Below are positions 61,619-64,000 of a DNA stretch of 64,000 nucleotides, in pieces. The DNA lies in assembly GCA_023453025.1 (NCBI GenBank), contig JAEXUD010000059.1, positions 3,243 to 67,242 of the forward strand, given 5' to 3'. The first letter of the stretch is position 1. The number at the start of each line of letters is the position of its first letter. The notes beneath the pieces are model-generated. The model was not told where the DNA came from. It saw nothing but the letters and a program-made list of their open reading frames with translations, and searched no databases. The stretch comes from Bacillota bacterium (GTDB lineage: Bacteria; Bacillota; Clostridia; Tissierellales; Sedimentibacteraceae). A program made the position numbers and the translations under genes.

Positions 61619-62260
61619 TTATATAAGCTCCTTAAAAGTTTCAATATATAAATTGCTTATAATTTCTATATCTTTTCTTTTATCTTTATAGAAATCATCA
61701 TAAACACCTATAGTATAAAAACCTGCTTCCCTGGCAGTTATAAGTGCAAAATCAGCGTCATCATAAACAGCAATTTCAGATGGCGATGCATTCAATTTAT
61801 TTGCTGCTAAATAAAAAATATCAGGTTTGGTTTTTCCTGCTCCTACTTCATCACAACTCAATACAAATGAAAAACAATCTATTATTTCATTTCGTCTTAA
61901 TGCGGCAATTGCAAGACGCAGCGGACTTGCTGTTGCAATGCACGTTTTTACGTCATCATCCTTTAGCTTATGCAAATACTCCATGACATATGGTTTTAAT
62001 TTTAATTCATATTTATATTTATCTTCTATAAAATTATTTATCTCCGATATTATTTTATCTGAACTTATTTTTAAACTAAAAGCTTTTCGAAAATATTCTG
62101 CTGCTTCCTGCATTGACATGGGTGCAAGTATTTCATTTAAATTATCGGAAGGGCAAATACCTTTGCTCATAAGATAATCTTGTCCTAAGTTCTGCCACGC
62201 ATACATGGAATCTAATAAAGTACCATCTAAATCAAATATGCAATAATTAAAATTCTTCAA
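61619..62260 (-). CDS. HAD-superfamily hydrolase (beta-phosphoglucomutase-like)
   Basis: The 213-residue enzyme has the nucleophile motif FDLDGTLLDSMYAW at the start and the TATASPLRLAIA motif II. A lysine follows in GAGKTKPDIF, and VYDDADFALITAREAGF is motif IV. The inserted cap domain near residues 20-80 is of the C1 type, so the substrate could be a sugar phosphate or similar small molecule. The start is a TTG six bases after GGGAG. It is convergent with dprA. Confidence 0.9.
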   Translation of the reverse strand: MKNFNYCIFDLDGTLLDSMYAWQNLGQDYLMSKGICPSDNLNEILAPMSMQEAAEYFRKAFSLKISSDKIISEINNFIEDKYKYELKLKPYVMEYLHKLKDDDVKTCIATASPLRLAIAALRRNEIIDCFSFVLSCDEVGAGKTKPDIFYLAANKLNASPSEIAVYDDADFALITAREAGFYTIGVYDDFYKDKRKDIEIISNLYIETFKELI

Positions 62261-62500
62261 TTTTATCTCCCTTTATTCTACATCTTGTTAAAATTATATA
62301 ACATCTCAGTATGATTTTCAAAATAATTCTTACGAATTTTAAAAATTTAACTTTTTTTAATTTCTTTTTAAAATTAATAATCCTTATAATGATTTATTTT
62401 ACATATTATCAAACAATTTAGCATTATATTATTATTTTAAAATGTAACAATAAAAAAGAAATAAAAAATTGTATTTTTTGTTTCAAATAATCCAAGAGAG

Positions 62501-62992
62501 GTGTTTTATACGAAAAATAAAATAGCTTTATTAGTTGTAACAGCACTTTTAGCTACTAATATTTCAGCTTTTGCTGTGTCAGGTACAACACCACCGGTAA
62601 ATCCATCGTACGAGCAAATGGTAGTACAGCTGGTGAATGCAGAACGTCAAAAATACGGCATGCCTGCCCTTTATTATGACAGCAGCATCTCTGATGTAGC
62701 CAGAACTAAATCTCAGGACATGGCGGTAAACCGTTATTTTTCACACTACTCGCCCACATACGGGATGGCAAGTGATATGCTTTTAAGCTTTGGTATAACA
62801 TGGTCTGCATGGGGTGAAAATATTGCATCCGGGCAGGATACGCCTCAGGAAGTAGTAACCGCATGGATGAATTCTCCTACCCACAGGAACAATATCCTTT
62901 CTCCTAACTTTGCATTCCTTGGGGTAGGATATTACGTTGATTCGTCAGGAACACCTTATTGGACACAAATGTTCACAAACGACTTTAAATAA
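62501..62992 (+). CDS. Secreted CAP-domain protein
   Basis: The roughly 163-residue protein has a signal peptide (KNKIALLVVTALLATNISAFA), then one CAP/SCP domain. Family motifs are LVNAERQKYGMPALYYD, FSHYSPTYG, WGENIASG and HRNNILSPNFAFLGVGY. The start is unclear: GTG at 62501 sits inside the AGAGGTG site, and an in-frame ACG at 62510 would have better spacing. CAP proteins in Firmicutes often act outside the cell in spore or envelope contexts. A terminator follows. Confidence 0.88.
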   Translation: MFYTKNKIALLVVTALLATNISAFAVSGTTPPVNPSYEQMVVQLVNAERQKYGMPALYYDSSISDVARTKSQDMAVNRYFSHYSPTYGMASDMLLSFGITWSAWGENIASGQDTPQEVVTAWMNSPTHRNNILSPNFAFLGVGYYVDSSGTPYWTQMFTNDFK

Positions 62993-63041
62993 TTTTAATC
63001 TCTAATTGAACATTCAACAGTCGACTAAATGTAAGTAACAT

Positions 63042-63071
63042 AAAAAGCTGCGTTATAACCGCAGTTTTTTA
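63042..63071 (+). terminator. Terminator after the CAP gene
   Basis: AAAAGCTGCG pairs with CGCAGTTTT around a TTATAAC loop, with one bulge, and is followed by Ts. Confidence 0.7.
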
Positions 63072-63206
63072 TTACTTAATATTGTACTGCATATGGCATT
63101 TTTAATTGTCACATTAAAAATTATATCTAAATGTTTATCTTTTAATTAAATGTTTAAAATAAAATAATGATGGTATAAAATTAATATAAAAATATAGGAG
63201 GAAAAA

Positions 63207-63704
63207 ATGTATAAAGAAGAATTGTCAATAATCTCTCAAGCAGTGCTAAATGAAATAGAAGGCTATGAGTTTTACAGGCTTGCAGCTAACCAGTCAACTT
63301 CAGCCGGAACAAAGGAAGCCTTTCTGGAATTGGCAAATGAAGAATTAAAGCATGCAGACTATCTGAAAAAATTATGGAGCAAGCTTTCGGGAGGCGATGA
63401 AATAACAATTGAAGAAATCCTTGAAAGCGGTGTAGAAATTCCATCGCCTGAAATTTATCGTTGGGACAAAACAGATAAAAATAATGCTTCTGTCGCTATG
63501 TCAATTTTTGGCATTGGAATCCAAATGGAAAAAAGCTCTATTGAATTTTATGAAGACGCCAAATCTAAATTGAAATCGGCAACCAGCAAAGCTTTATTTG
63601 ATTTATTAATCAGCTGGGAAAAGGTTCATTTAAAACAGTTTACTGAACAATACAGCTTATTAAAAGAAGACTGGTGGGCAGAACAAGGATTTGCTCCGTT
63701 TTAA
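63207..63704 (+). CDS. Ferritin-like diiron protein (rubrerythrin-like)
   Basis: The 165-residue protein is a four-helix bundle with a diiron site typical of rubrerythrin: EIEGYEFY, ELANEELKHADYL (ExxH), EKSSIEFYEDA and SWEKVHLKQFTE (ExxH). There is no C-terminal rubredoxin domain. Such proteins reduce peroxide or store iron in anaerobes. A strong AGGAGG precedes the ATG, and a terminator follows, so it is transcribed alone. Confidence 0.9.
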   Translation: MYKEELSIISQAVLNEIEGYEFYRLAANQSTSAGTKEAFLELANEELKHADYLKKLWSKLSGGDEITIEEILESGVEIPSPEIYRWDKTDKNNASVAMSIFGIGIQMEKSSIEFYEDAKSKLKSATSKALFDLLISWEKVHLKQFTEQYSLLKEDWWAEQGFAPF

Positions 63705-63710
63705 TAAATT

Positions 63711-63736
63711 GGAACGAGCTATCGTTCCTTTTTTTC
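63711..63736 (+). terminator. Terminator after the ferritin-like gene
   Basis: GGAACGA (63711-63717) and TCGTTCC (63722-63728) form a 7-base stem with a GCTA loop, followed by seven or more Ts. Confidence 0.85.
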
Positions 63737-63819
63737 TGATACTTTGTATCTGACGTAAATTTTTCTTGATTATCCAACCTTGAGATAGTATTTTATTCCG
63801 TCTAGATCTATTCTTAATA

Positions 63820-63850
63820 AAGAAAATGCTGCCTTCTAAAGACAGCATTT
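63820..63850 (-). terminator. Terminator of the right-edge gene
   Basis: On the minus strand AAATGCTG (63850-63843) pairs with CAGCATTT (63831-63824) and is followed by a T-rich tract. It lies ten bases after the stop of the gene at 63860. Confidence 0.75.
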
Positions 63851-63859
63851 AATGAAAAA

Positions 63860-64000
63860 TTATTTTAAATTTTCTATCACATTCTTTACATATTCTGTAT
63901 CTGTATTTGTTTCCTCAGCAAGGAATACAATATCAGCATCTGTCGGTTCAACCTTGTAATTAGCTAATGCATTTTTAATCAATGACTTTCTTAAACTATC
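63860..64000 (-). CDS. C-terminal end of an unidentified protein, cut by the right edge
   Basis: The minus strand has 46 codons open to the window edge, ending in TAA at 63860-63862 with a terminator behind it. The visible end includes LRKSLIKNALANYKVEPT and EETNTDTEYVKNVIENLK and looks helical and charged. No family can be assigned from this short piece. Confidence 0.6.
   Translation of the reverse strand, partial: DSLRKSLIKNALANYKVEPTDADIVFLAEETNTDTEYVKNVIENLK

Overview
This window looks like a chromosomal segment from a low-GC, anaerobic Clostridia-type Firmicute. The signs are AT-rich DNA with many TTG starts and strong GGAGG ribosome binding sites, a Gram-positive PolC, RNase Y, a YmxH/TepA/FtsK cluster, a SpoIID-like protein, a Clostridium/Bacillus-type LexA box at recA, a sodium-pumping decarboxylase beta subunit and a KamA-family radical SAM protein. 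A Sedimentibacter/Tissierellales-like host would fit, but that is an inference from gene content.

Layout. Bases 1-2118 carry a promoter-led plus-strand cassette: a FlK-like hotdog thioesterase, two single-span microproteins (29 and 42 aa, both below usual gene-calling size) and an OadB/GcdB-type sodium pump subunit, with no carboxyltransferase or biotin carrier beside them. Bases 2181-13090 are a mostly minus-strand block of membrane, surface and lipoproteins of unknown role, with a VanW protein, a DUF2164-like protein, a HAD hydrolase, a cytosolic-type gamma-glutamyltransferase and a flavodoxin-like reductase. From 13196 to 25269 the minus strand reads purB, rny, recA, pgsA, rimO, ftsK, tepA, ymxH, dut, an M16 peptidase and a 41-aa membrane peptide. 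Bases 25270-27160 are a disturbed island with a long imperfect direct repeat, REP-like hairpins and a LUD-domain gene whose frame stays open for 57 codons past its amber stop. Bases 27433-37358 hold pnp, rpsO, a RibF-like gene, truB, nrnA, rbfA, infB, ylxQ, ylxR, nusA and rimP. A visibly more GC-rich cassette (37540-39549: B12-type radical SAM protein, four-helix membrane protein, XRE regulator with duplicated operator) separates these from polC.

After polC come two plus-strand genes (KamA-like; MgtC-like, apparently starting at AUU), then the minus-strand envelope and translation run ispG, rseP, cdsA, uppS, a PASTA-like microprotein, frr, pyrH, tsf, rpsB. The dxr gene usually found between cdsA and rseP is absent. 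Next come topA and a small group including a SpoIID/peptidoglycan-binding protein and a carboxypeptidase-regulatory-like protein. The window closes with comM-dprA, a HAD phosphatase, a secreted CAP protein, a ferritin-like protein and a gene cut by the right edge.

How the genes work together: most of the window is growth machinery. It covers translation (rpsB, tsf, frr, infB, rbfA, rimP, rpsO, truB, rimO), RNA decay (rny, pnp, nrnA), replication and repair (polC, topA, recA, ftsK, dut, dprA), and lipid and isoprenoid supply for the envelope (pgsA, cdsA, uppS, ispG, rseP). The less usual material is the pump-microprotein cassette, the LUD/REP island, the autoregulated XRE-radical SAM cassette, the RibF that appears to have lost its kinase motif, and the KamA paralogue lacking the lysine-specifying aspartates. 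No tRNA, rRNA, CRISPR array, prophage or intact insertion sequence was seen.
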